The notes beneath the pieces were generated by a model. The model saw nothing but the letters and a program-made list of their open reading frames with translations, ran no database searches and was not told the DNA's origin. The position numbers and the translations under genes are program-made. Positions 54,958-64,000 of a DNA stretch of 64,000 nt are shown piece by piece (the stretch's first letter is position 1; each line of letters begins with the position of its first letter). Location: the NCBI GenBank assembly GCA_963693285.1, contig OY848919.1:6478136-6542135 (forward strand), given 5' to 3'. The DNA comes from Xestospongia muta (lineage: Eukaryota > Porifera > Demospongiae > Haplosclerida > Petrosiidae).

Positions 54958-56562
54958 TTATTCATGCTTTTCAGGAAATGCATCATTTGTTCCATATTCC
55001 TGCAATAGTTGTCTTTCAGTATATTCTGTAATGATAACTCTCTCATTGACATCAGATAGTTCATTACGTTGTCTATACTTGTATTTATATGCAGCAATAC
55101 TATAAACAATGACTGACATTAGAACAACACTTGATTTAACAGCATAATACTCCCAGTGACAACCTAACCAAGAGCCAGATAAGGTTAATGTTAAACAGTA
55201 AATGCTAACGAGCATGAACCATATACTAATTAACAATCCTTGCATAATACGAGGACCTTGAGCTAAAATAAACTCAATACTTGTGAATTGAACAAAGAAA
55301 ATACTAATTCCAGACAAAAACTGAGGAATAACCATGATATAGTAAGGAAAGGTGAGCATATCTGATTGTAGTCCATTTTCAAAGGTTATGTTGCTAATGT
55401 TGGTTAAACACATATCATTCATAATTAAAGCATTTCTGATATCTCTAGTCATGAAATAGCTAATAAGACTTGTCATTACAGACTCTACTAATAGTGCCAC
55501 TAGTCCAATCCATATACGTTTCAACATACTAGGAATGTAGTGAGAGAAGAAAGGAACTATTATAAATTGATAGAAAGGAACAGCAAATATAATGAAAAGA
55601 TATGGAACTGTCAGAGGATATGTCAGTAGCAGATTTTCTATGAAACTATTTGGACTCTTTATTTGCATTAAAATTAAGTATTGTTCAGAAAGTTTGGACC
55701 TAGTGTCAAGAAATCCATATCCAAAGGTTCCTAAAACAATACTAAGTATGTATAAAAAGCTTCTGACATCCTCTACTTGTACAGTAGTAAATGGTCCTCC
55801 ATATCTCTCTTTACCTAGGTCTAGTCTGGATGGTGGAAACTCTCCATATGTAAAGGCACTACGTCTCACTGGTTGTTTGTGCGTTAAAGCATACTTTATT
55901 ACTCTCCAGATTAGTTTGATAGGATTGTTGTATTGTGCTGGCTCAATAACCAAGTGACGTTTGAAACAACAAAAACACAAGACTGCAATGATTATGATAA
56001 GTACACCATAACCAAATATACAAGTGAAAGTAAAATAAACAATGTTTTTATAAACAATAGCTGTTATAATTGATGCCATTAACAAGATAAAGGCTAGTAA
56101 AGAATAATTCATGTATAAAACCCAATAAACAAAACTACTTAATTGTTGAGATGGTGCAAACTGAAGTTGATCAGTACCAAATTGGATCACATTAGCTTCA
56201 AATATACCATATCCAAAAAAGAATGGAAAGCCTGCAACTGAACATATACCAGATACAGCAATTCCATTTAAATGTACGAAGTATAAAGTCACTAATGTAC
56301 CCATGCCAATAAAGAATCCAATAAATATTAATATTATTCCAACCAGTATGACTTTATATCTCATCCATTTCTCACCTAACAAACCAAGTAGAGGATAGGA
56401 GAGATAGTTAAGTCCAACTATAGCAAAGATGAGGTATGAATAGTTATCAAAGAAATTTGTGGAAAGACCTCCTGATATTATGATAGTAGTTGTTAGCAAC
56501 ATGCTTGTAGCCATTACCACAAGAGCACCTTTTGAAGAAACGCACACGTTTTTGAAGTTCAT
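54958..56562 (-). CDS. POT/SLC15-like transporter, unit B proximal locus, intact
   Basis: 534 codons from ATG (56562), MNFKNVCVSSKGALVVMATS. Central loop NPIKLIWRVIKYALTHKQPV and RLDLGKERYGGPFTTVQVED; late motif ILAQGPRIMQG; tail RQLLQEYGTNDAFPEKHE. The loop 2-3 signature is altered: L-L-G-E-K-W-M-R-Y-K, with Glu for the usual Asp and no Gly before Arg. This could change gating or coupling but is shared with the unit A twin. Single exon. The unit A twin has a 1-bp frameshift, so this is the working copy of this subtype in the window. Confidence 0.9.
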   Translation of the reverse strand: MNFKNVCVSSKGALVVMATSMLLTTTIIISGGLSTNFFDNYSYLIFAIVGLNYLSYPLLGLLGEKWMRYKVILVGIILIFIGFFIGMGTLVTLYFVHLNGIAVSGICSVAGFPFFFGYGIFEANVIQFGTDQLQFAPSQQLSSFVYWVLYMNYSLLAFILLMASIITAIVYKNIVYFTFTCIFGYGVLIIIIAVLCFCCFKRHLVIEPAQYNNPIKLIWRVIKYALTHKQPVRRSAFTYGEFPPSRLDLGKERYGGPFTTVQVEDVRSFLYILSIVLGTFGYGFLDTRSKLSEQYLILMQIKSPNSFIENLLLTYPLTVPYLFIIFAVPFYQFIIVPFFSHYIPSMLKRIWIGLVALLVESVMTSLISYFMTRDIRNALIMNDMCLTNISNITFENGLQSDMLTFPYYIMVIPQFLSGISIFFVQFTSIEFILAQGPRIMQGLLISIWFMLVSIYCLTLTLSGSWLGCHWEYYAVKSSVVLMSVIVYSIAAYKYKYRQRNELSDVNERVIITEYTERQLLQEYGTNDAFPEKHE

Positions 56563-57547
56563 CTCCTTTTATCTTGTAGTTTAATAGTGGAGTCTACAGG
56601 TATAGTACAAAAAGAAAGTTCAGTTATACAAATCAAATATAATATCTGCTAAAGAACAGCTCATGCACTTATATATATATAGGATGGACAAACATAAAAG
56701 TGATAATTGTATCTGTTATGCTAGGAGGCTTTCAAACAACTGTTATAATGTCTTAGAGGCTTATTAAAGCACCCACTTGCCCTTATAACAGCTAGCTAGA
56801 CCATAACAATTGAAGTGTTTCTAAATAGATGATAACTAGGAGTTAGTCAAAGTCAAATTTTCTTATTCTGTTTTCTCTTTCTATTCTCCCACTATAATAC
56901 TGCATATAGTTATTCCAATTGCTTAAAGACATATAGATAATTGTTGTGGTTTCTTGTATGATAACTGTGTTTAATATAGTACTTAAACAACCAACCATTA
57001 TGCTGGTAATATTCTTTCTTACTGCCAAGTACTTGAATCATGCCAGTATTATCATGTATGCAACATGTCTATCCAAACATACTTATATAGACTTACACTT
57101 GTCATATATAAAGCCAAGGAAAGCTGTACAGTTCAATTTTACCTTTTATTCCCATATTCAGAACAGACACTGCAATAATGAAATGCACTAATTAGTGCTT
57201 AGACTTGGTGCGGTGGGCAGTGTAATTTATACTGCAGAGTGCAGAGTGCATGTACATTTAACATTCCACAAGTTTAAGGCATGGTATAATTATTTATGGC
57301 TCAGATTACTCTGACAATAGTCAATTTACTGGCCAATTTGCAATTTAGTTAACCGTAAGGCACTACCAAGCGAATTTCTTTATTCGTTTTAGCCTTCTCA
57401 AGTGGTGTATACCAGACAAAATATATCTCACGTGATGCGCAAGATATTTATTGATGACTCAGCATTTCTCTTCAATCAAAGGGAGAACAAAGCTTTGCCG
57501 TTTAGTACGTCTACTGGGTACTTTGGACTCTAATTGACAAAATGTCC
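56563..57547. other. 5' flank and spacer, unit B
   Basis: Counterpart of 39976-40959. Contains the conserved 61-codon frame at 56843-57028 (minus strand), otherwise nothing recognised. Confidence 0.5.
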
Positions 57548-58796
57548 AATAGACGTTTTCAGCTCCAACGTGTGAAGGAATGTTAATGATTTCACGACGT
57601 GGGTGCGGTCAGGTTACACCCACTGGGGGGGAAGAAACCACGTGGACCATAGTGTTTAGTGTAGAGAAAAGCAGTTGTAGAGTTCTAATATGCCCAAGAA
57701 TTGCTGTGTGGTACACTGCACCAACTGGTTTGGAAAGAAGAAAGGACTGAGGTTTTTCAGATTCCCTCTTAATGACCAGGAACGCTGCAAAAAGTGGATA
57801 GCAGCAGTTAGAAGGGAAAACTGGCAACCAGTGAAGAGCACCAGGATATGCAATGAATATTTTGTTAATGGTAAGACACTCTATTTGCTGATGACTCATG
57901 CAGTATCATTTCCTCTCTAACTAACTATTTTGTCACTTTAGGAGAGCCTTACTCCAGCATGCAGTCCAAGTCGTCCTGACTACCAATTTTTTTTCCTTTA
58001 GTTTACAAGCAAAAACGTTTGAGCAGCAGTTCTGCTAAGCTACAACGCTACAATCGAAGAATGTCTCGGGGTAATGCTCCTATGACAAGTTCAAGCAATG
58101 ATGGTATGAACTCTGCGACTAGCTCAGCAAATCATAGCATGGATACAAGTGATATCCCCCTGACTAGCTCAGCAAATGAGACTCAGACTGCAATAGCAGA
58201 TCAAGCAAGTTTACCAGAAAGTTCTCAACTTGAAAACAGGGCTTATATACCTGATTCAGATGCTGCCAGGATGGATGTTGCACATGCGTTACTTGAACTG
58301 TCACAAACTACTTATGTTAGTCATGTTGATCAGTGTACTCAAACTGAGGAACTCACTGTTGATAAAGATGATAAAGAAACACAAACTCCTGACTTCAATG
58401 TGGATGCATTAAAAAAAGGAAAATGCCTCTCTAAGAAAAAAACTAAACTATTATACTATATCATGTTTATAATAATATATTTCAAAGTGAAGTCTGTAAA
58501 AAACATAATATTATTAGGAAATTATGGCATACAGACATGTTAATATTTAAATATTGAAACCAGGTACATGCATACAACATAAAATTAGCTCCTGCAATGG
58601 TCACAGTACCAGTAGCCTTTCTAGTCTAGTAGCTCTTGTTGACTATAAACACCAGGTCTTCTAATGAAATATCCAAATATGTGTGCATACTCAATCTGGG
58701 ATCATGCAGACAAACTGTTCGAAGCCACTTTAACTAATTCACTTCAAGGTAAGGATCATCTTTCTTCGTAAGCCCCAATACCTCAAGGCGTTGCTT
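57548..58796 (+). mobile_element. THAP-encoding TIR transposon, unit B, right end deleted
   Basis: The left TIR is present (TTTTCAGCTCCAACGTGTGA, then TTCACGACGTGGG). The body runs to about 58791, where the sequence jumps to the equivalent of 47146, so the right TIR is gone and the element can no longer move. Confidence 0.8.
57690..58543 (+). CDS. THAP-domain protein of the TIR element, unit B, open
   Basis: Exon 1 57690-57870 and exon 2 58002-58543 join in frame (FVN-VYKQKRLS) to give 240 residues. THAP core at residues 1-60 with C5/C6, C10 and C54 but Tyr57 in place of the zinc-binding His. Then a Ser/Asn-rich linker with the SANHxMD / SANET repeats, an acidic QTEEL...ETQTPDF stretch and a hydrophobic end (YYIMFIIIYF) that may be read-through of non-coding sequence. 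By family knowledge THAP binds DNA; with a ligand replaced, folding is doubtful. No transposase domain. Confidence 0.55.
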
Positions 58797-59015
58797 GCTT
58801 GGTCTAATGTTATCCAAATTAGTCTTAACGAAAAAGGTGAAGTCAATACCAACCAGCTAACACATCATGTTAATACATCTGCAGTTCATTTTAATAATAA
58901 AATTTAATATACAAAAGTGAACATATAAGTAATAATTAAGAAAGAGATATATGTATATACACAAGTTCAAAGACACAAATATAATATAGAATAGAAAGAT
59001 AGACATTTTTAAAAA

Positions 59016-59126
59016 TATGTCAGTCAAGTGAGAGTCCCAATTCCTGGGATACTTGTTTTTCCTGGCATGATTGAGTACTTTAACAATCAATTTGACAGGA
59101 TTAGCAATGTGAGATGTAGTATCCAA
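59016..59126 (-). pseudogene. POT-like transporter relic, unit B
   Basis: Twin of 47370-47480, the same NPVKLIVKVLNHARKNKYPR block, unchanged. Confidence 0.8.
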
Positions 59127-59467
59127 GCAATCCCTTGTCTATGGCTACCTTTAAAAAGTAACTAGTAATGCATCTGTTTGCATGTGATGCAGCTATAGCA
59201 TTTCGGTACTTTATAAAATGGCTCAAAAACATATTCTGTTGTAGCAGTTGTTTTTGTTCCGTAACAAGGAAATGAAAGATGTCTTGAATTGATAAATGGG
59301 TTGTAAAGTTTCTTCATCTCTTATCAGTACACATAGACATTACAAAGTTCGTTGATTGCAAATTTTAAAATGTTCCAATAAGAGGTAATGAGGTATTTAT
59401 AAAGTGGATATAGTACTATGCGTTTTTGTTACTACAATGAATTTAATCTTCTAATATTTATTGTAAT

Positions 59468-61094
59468 CTAGTAGGTATAGATATCCTCAGAATCACTTGA
59501 AGATGTATTGGAGTCACTCTCTTGACCTTTTTCTAAACTGTGTTCTTCTTCCTGGTTGATATAAGCTGTGATGTGTATTTCAGCTATCATATGAACATTA
59601 ACTGGATTATCTCTCACTCTCAGTTTGTAAAGCTTAGACAGAATGAGGAAAACAACAAATACAAGAAAGAGAAGGAGGGTCTGAGCGAGGTAGTAATAGA
59701 AGCCACAACTTATAGGAATAGATTGAAGAAGTAACTGAAAAGGATAATGGAGTTATATCCAATGAGTGTAGCTATACCATCAAATGCATAAAAAAGTCCA
59801 AATAAGAACCCTTTCATTTGTTGTGGAGACTGAGCTATAATAAACTCATTAATAACAAGAAAAAAAACTACGTTTCCAATAGCATTTAAAATTAGTGGTA
59901 TTATACTCCAATAATAATTGAGAGACATGACCACTTCAATGTGATCATTAAACATACAAGTCACATTTTGATTTTCAAGATGACCTACAATTTCTATTGC
60001 TACCATACCAATGACTCCTAAAAGTTTAAGGAAGATAGCAAACCCAATCAGTCTCAACATACTAGGGGTATACTTAGTGATCTTACGTAGAAAAGGTCTT
60101 ATAATGAAATGATATAGTGGTATTCCAAATGTAGCTATCTCAAGGAAAAAATTCGCTTGATCTCTGGAAAGACATCCAAGTATACTATTGTGTTTAGCTC
60201 TCATGTGATATTGTTGAGAAGCTCTTATATGTACAGGTAACTGTATCATTGGACATATAAAAATAATTGGTATTAATCTCAGTGTTGTCTTGACATTCTC
60301 TACTTCCTCCTCAGAGAAAGGACCACCATATTTATCCTTACCTAGGTCAAGCCGTGATGGGATATCATGTTCCCAGTATGTAAAGGCACTACGATTCCTT
60401 GGATACTTGTTCTTTCTGGCATAGTTAAGTACTTTAGCAATATGTTTAATAGGGTTAGTGATCTGAGGTGTTTTGTTGAGCAAATGTTGACCAAGAAATA
60501 AACTAGAGAGAGAAACAGTAAGACCAGCGAAAGATAAAAAAATAGACATCAATGCTTTTGGCAAATTTTGTAATATACACAGTTGATGGTGTGCAATCAT
60601 ATTAGGAGTGTCAGACTCCAAAACCACCAATGTATTGTAGCAGTGAGTTCATCAGCTGATGCTGCTATCATTTGATCGGTAATAAAAGGAAGTGTGTTGG
60701 CATATATTGCAGATATACCAAAATAATTGAAGACTTTGCTTGTCCATCTAAAAATTTCTGAAGCCAACAGATCTAAATCAAGGATGATAACAGATACTGT
60801 TAATAATACACATCCTATTATTAAAGAATAAAGTCCATATAAAATAGCTCTATATCGTCCTATCCATCCATCAGCAATCCATCCAAATAGTGGATAAAAG
60901 ATACTAAGTGTTAAAATCAAGTAAACATCAGCACGAGAATATTTATGATGAGCCTGCTTTATTCCTGAAGATATATCACCATCAGGTAAATGTGTCCAGT
61001 AGATATATACTGCCATCGATATCCAAATCATCAAGACTGCTGCTTTGGAATTAATACATTCCGTTGGATAACAACAAAGCCCTCTTCCTTTAAT
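59468..61094 (-). pseudogene. POT/SLC15-like transporter, unit B distal locus, start lost and two frameshifts
   Basis: Nearly identical to the intact 49673-51301 gene but with three lesions. The start ATG is ATT (61094-61092). One base is missing near 60606 (TTAGGAGTGTC versus TTAGGAAGTGTC). Another base is missing near 59750 (GATAATGGAGTT versus GGTAATGAAAGTT, minus-strand effect YNSIILFS). The central part (60630-59760) still reads fully, including RLDLGKDKYGGPFSEEEVEN. Initiation at a later Met is conceivable, but the two shifts remain. Confidence 0.88.
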
Positions 61095-61263
61095 CTTGAA
61101 TTTTATGTAGAAAGTATTTTAACTGTACACTAGGTAATTTTGCATCCTGCTATCAACATCTATTCAAGTTTGTTTTTCTTTCAATTTTTTTCATGCAAAT
61201 TAAACAATAGAAAAACAATGTAAAATGTTGTAAGCAACACATTCATACCATGTTAAAAACAAC

Positions 61264-61483
61264 TTATAGTGAAGTGGAAACTCCTATCCCAACCTTTATA
61301 GGAATAGCCAGGAAGTAATTGCATAGAAAGGACAATAGTGGTTATATCAAATATATTTTGCTATACCTCATAAAAATTTCATATACAATAAACTGAAAAA
61401 TACAAAAGATGAAAACAACACCTCCAACAGTGTTTAATACTTCAGAAAAAAATGCTTGTAGTAAAATAAAAATTTTCATTGTC
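61264..61483 (-). pseudogene. POT-like transporter relic, late helices, unit B
   Basis: Twin of 51471-51690. Confidence 0.55.
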
Positions 61484-62106
61484 TTAATTTATTGTTTAGT
61501 AATAACTTCTAAGGTTATTCTTCAAAATAGAAGTTGCAAATATGTTGCTTTGTATAATTATGTGTACAATATTATTTTCTTTGTCTCAGTGATATTTCAA
61601 TTTCAATTTATTTATGAACATTGAGCATAACGAAAATTGTTTATAAAGTTATGATTTTCATAATAACAACATTAGTATTATCTAATGGATATTTTTTGTA
61701 AACAGATATTTTCCATTCACATTTATCATTATAGATAGATAAGTGATTGATTTATTATTGATTGCTTTATTACCATCTCAAAGCTGTCATGTTTTGAAAC
61801 TTAATTTTTATACTTTAAGACTTACATAGGTAATTTTTAAAACTGCTTTATTCATACTCTCCTGATACGAATAATCTTATTTGCCTTAACTATGATCACA
61901 TAAAACATGAAGCAACAGCAATTTTTGTAACATTCATAAGACCCAAATTATTATATATTGTCATGTTCAAAAATAACAATGCATTGTTTTCAACAATAAC
62001 AATACATTGTTAAGTTTTATGCATACAAACTTCACATTATGTTAAGTTTGTAGATGTTATTTGTCATTAATGATTAAATAAAATAGCAACATTTAAAGAA
62101 GATATC

Positions 62107-62505
62107 TTGAATGGCATCATTTTTAATACTAATTTCCTGTTTGATAAAACCTGTGCTCAGTCTATCCTGAGGATTTTAATTGCATTTTCTCCCACACTCA
62201 GTTTATTGTATTTAAAACATAATGAACACAAAAGAGAGAAGGAGAGTCTAAGTCAGTTTGTACTAAAGTCCACAAGTTATGCAATCAAAGGGACATTTTC
62301 TGTTTGTTTATACAAATAAACACACATAAATTCTAAAGAAGAACCTTTAATTATTGATGAAATTGAGCATGGATAAATTGAAGGAAACAAAATGATAAAA
62401 ATCCCTCCAAACGCTTGTAACACTTGTAGTATTATAGTCCAAAAATAATTTAGAAGCATTACCCAGTTGACAATGTTTGTAAACATACAAATGACATAAT
62501 TGCAT
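62107..62505 (-). pseudogene. POT-like transporter relic, C-terminal part, unit B
   Basis: Twin of 52290-52710. Here the stretch NIVNWVMLLNYFWTIILQVL then QAFGGIFIILFPSI is open, making the match to the distal gene's MSLNYYWSIIPLILNAIGNV clearer. Confidence 0.7.
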
Positions 62506-62916
62506 TCCCTAAAATGAATATGGCAAATATACTGTTAGAAGTATTGACAAATACATCACTTAATGTGAATTAAGTACTCAACACTCAATGATGTACATCC
62601 ATTTTGTAGTCCTGGAAATGGAAATTGTAGCTAGTAAAAACACTAAATATTATAACACAACAATTGCTCCGAAAAATAACAAGCAAAAAATTTTATAAAT
62701 AAAAGGTTAATTTTTAGGGACACTGTGATAATTTCTAGTCCCATCCCAGCCCCCAAATGTGACCTAGTCGCTACCACTAGATATAATACCGTGGCGTTCA
62801 AAAGAGTTCGGCCACACACGCGGAAGTTGCATTATTTGAGTTTATTTAAATTAACCACAGCTACACGTGTAGTGTTTCTGAGCTATCTTTGAAGAGAAGG
62901 CTTAACAGGAGGTGGT

Positions 62917-62960
62917 ATGGAGTCTGTTACAGTTACATTAGAAGTTGAAGAAAGTTTATG
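62917..62960 (+). other. Putative 5' exon of an unrecognised gene, unit B
   Basis: Twin of 53096-53139, coding MESVTVTLEVEESL with the same GTAAGTAA donor; one Gly to Glu change. Confidence 0.35.
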
Positions 62961-63055
62961 GTAAGTAACGTCTGTGTTTAAACAAGGGATGATGTTTATT
63001 ATCGTGTTTTATGGCAAAAACAAATAAAATAATATCTTATGTGAGTAAATATGTC

Positions 63056-64000
63056 TAGTACTTTGTGTGCCCACCCCTTGCTTTAATAACAGTTTCAATT
63101 CTTTGTGGCATTGACGAGACCAGGTTTTCTATTATGTCTGTTGGTATATTCTCCCAAAGATCACTTAGGGTGTCCCATAATTGAGAGAGAGAGTTGTTGT
63201 AGGCAATTTCTCTAGTTTCCTCTCTAAATAGTCCATAAGCTTTCTATTGGATTTAAGTCTGGAGATTGTGCTGGCCATGTAGTACAATTAACCCCATTTT
63301 CGTCCATCCAATCTGTTATTAGATGAGCCTTGTGGCAAGATGCATTGTCATGCATGAAGATGTAGTCCAAACCTCTTATTGACCAGGCTGATGGAATCAT
63401 TGCATTTTCTAGTATTTCTAAATACTGAAATCTATCCATCTTGCCTTTGACTTGTACTAACATACCCTTTTCAATGCCACAGATGCATCCCCACACCATC
63501 ACACTACCGCCACCATGTTTTACTGTGCCCTGTATACAGTCCTCATTAAATTCTTCTGATAGTCTACGTCTTATGTACGTTCCACCATCGCTATGGAAGA
63601 GATTAAACTTAGACTTGTCAGACCATACAACTTTCTTCCACATGTCCTCTGTCCAGTCCCTGTGATCCTTTGCCCATTGGAGACGTTGTTTGTGTCTTGG
63701 CAGTAACAATGGTTTCCTTCTCGATATTCTACCATTTAATCCAGCATCTATCAGTCTTCTCTTCACTGTACTTGAGGAGACATGACATTATCTTCCTCCT
63801 TCCATATATTTTTCAGAAGAGGTGCTGTTAGTTTTCAATCTCTGGTTCACTTTAACACGAGACTTCTATCTTCTCATTTTGAAGACAATTTGGGACGTCC
63901 AGGTCGTTGTTCATTAGTTACTGACTTATTTTTATTGTATGTTTTGATGATGTCATTTATTGTACTTTTTGGTATTTTTAATTGTTTTGATATAGCTCTA
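63056..64000 (-). pseudogene. Tc1-like transposase (DD34E), unit B, frameshifted, cut by window edge
   Basis: Same blocks as unit A. The C-terminus is better preserved: PRRIETVIKARGGHTKY-type end with a stop at 63058-63056. It retains part of the HTH at the right edge (RAISKQLKIPKSTINDIIKT, about 64000-63935) that unit A has lost. Catalytic residues WSDKSKF, MHDNASCHKA and SPDLNPIES are kept. A stop after SLWTI comes from a 1-nt shift (frame continues as MDYLERKLEKL-like). Another lesion near 63775-63790 splits the N-terminal part. Confidence 0.9.

Overview
The window is AT-rich, intron-bearing eukaryotic DNA with GT-AG introns of about 50-250 bp. It holds POT/SLC15-type transporters, SRCR, Ig, TSP1 and EGF-like modules, RING/B-box/NHL (TRIM-NHL) sequences, and Tc1, pogo and THAP transposons. 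This mix best fits an early-branching animal, most likely a demosponge related to Amphimedon. That placement is inferred from domain content and style, not from a search.

Two tandem arrays make up the window. Array 1 (1 to about 34,980, left edge not seen) is a 16.2-16.9 kb unit in two nearly identical copies plus the start of a third. Each unit carries, left to right: a POT-type transporter (+), a broken thiaminase I-like gene (+), a RecQ-like helicase relic (-), an orphan 162-nt exon (-), an SRCR pseudogene (+), an EGF-like remnant (+), a TRIM-NHL pseudogene (-), a second NHL fragment (-), a TSP1 exon (-) and the 5' exon of an unrecognised gene (-). The third unit stops after its transporter, where homology ends at an inverted transporter relic. 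Copy-to-copy offsets drift from 16,202 to 16,862 bp because of listed indels, including one TIR transposon with its empty site preserved.

Between the arrays (about 34,985-38,190) lie three transporter relics, a two-domain Ig pseudogene and a MITE-like insertion.

Array 2 (about 38,190-64,000) has two copies of a unit. Unit A starts at about 38,190 and unit B at about 54,784, running off the right edge. Each unit holds two transporter genes on the minus strand, a THAP-encoding TIR transposon, transporter relics, a short 5' exon (+) and a decayed Tc1-like transposase. Unit B lacks 4.94 kb and 1.85 kb that unit A has. The two transporters have decayed reciprocally: A keeps the distal one (49,673-51,301) and B keeps the proximal one (54,958-56,562).

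The single theme is birth and death of a POT-like transporter family: seven full-length or near full-length loci, four or five of them open, and at least eight fragments, carried by segmental tandem duplication and broken up by transposons. Nearly every other gene-like feature is already broken, often by the same lesion in both copies, so it decayed before duplication. I see no bacterial operon, CRISPR array or RNA gene.
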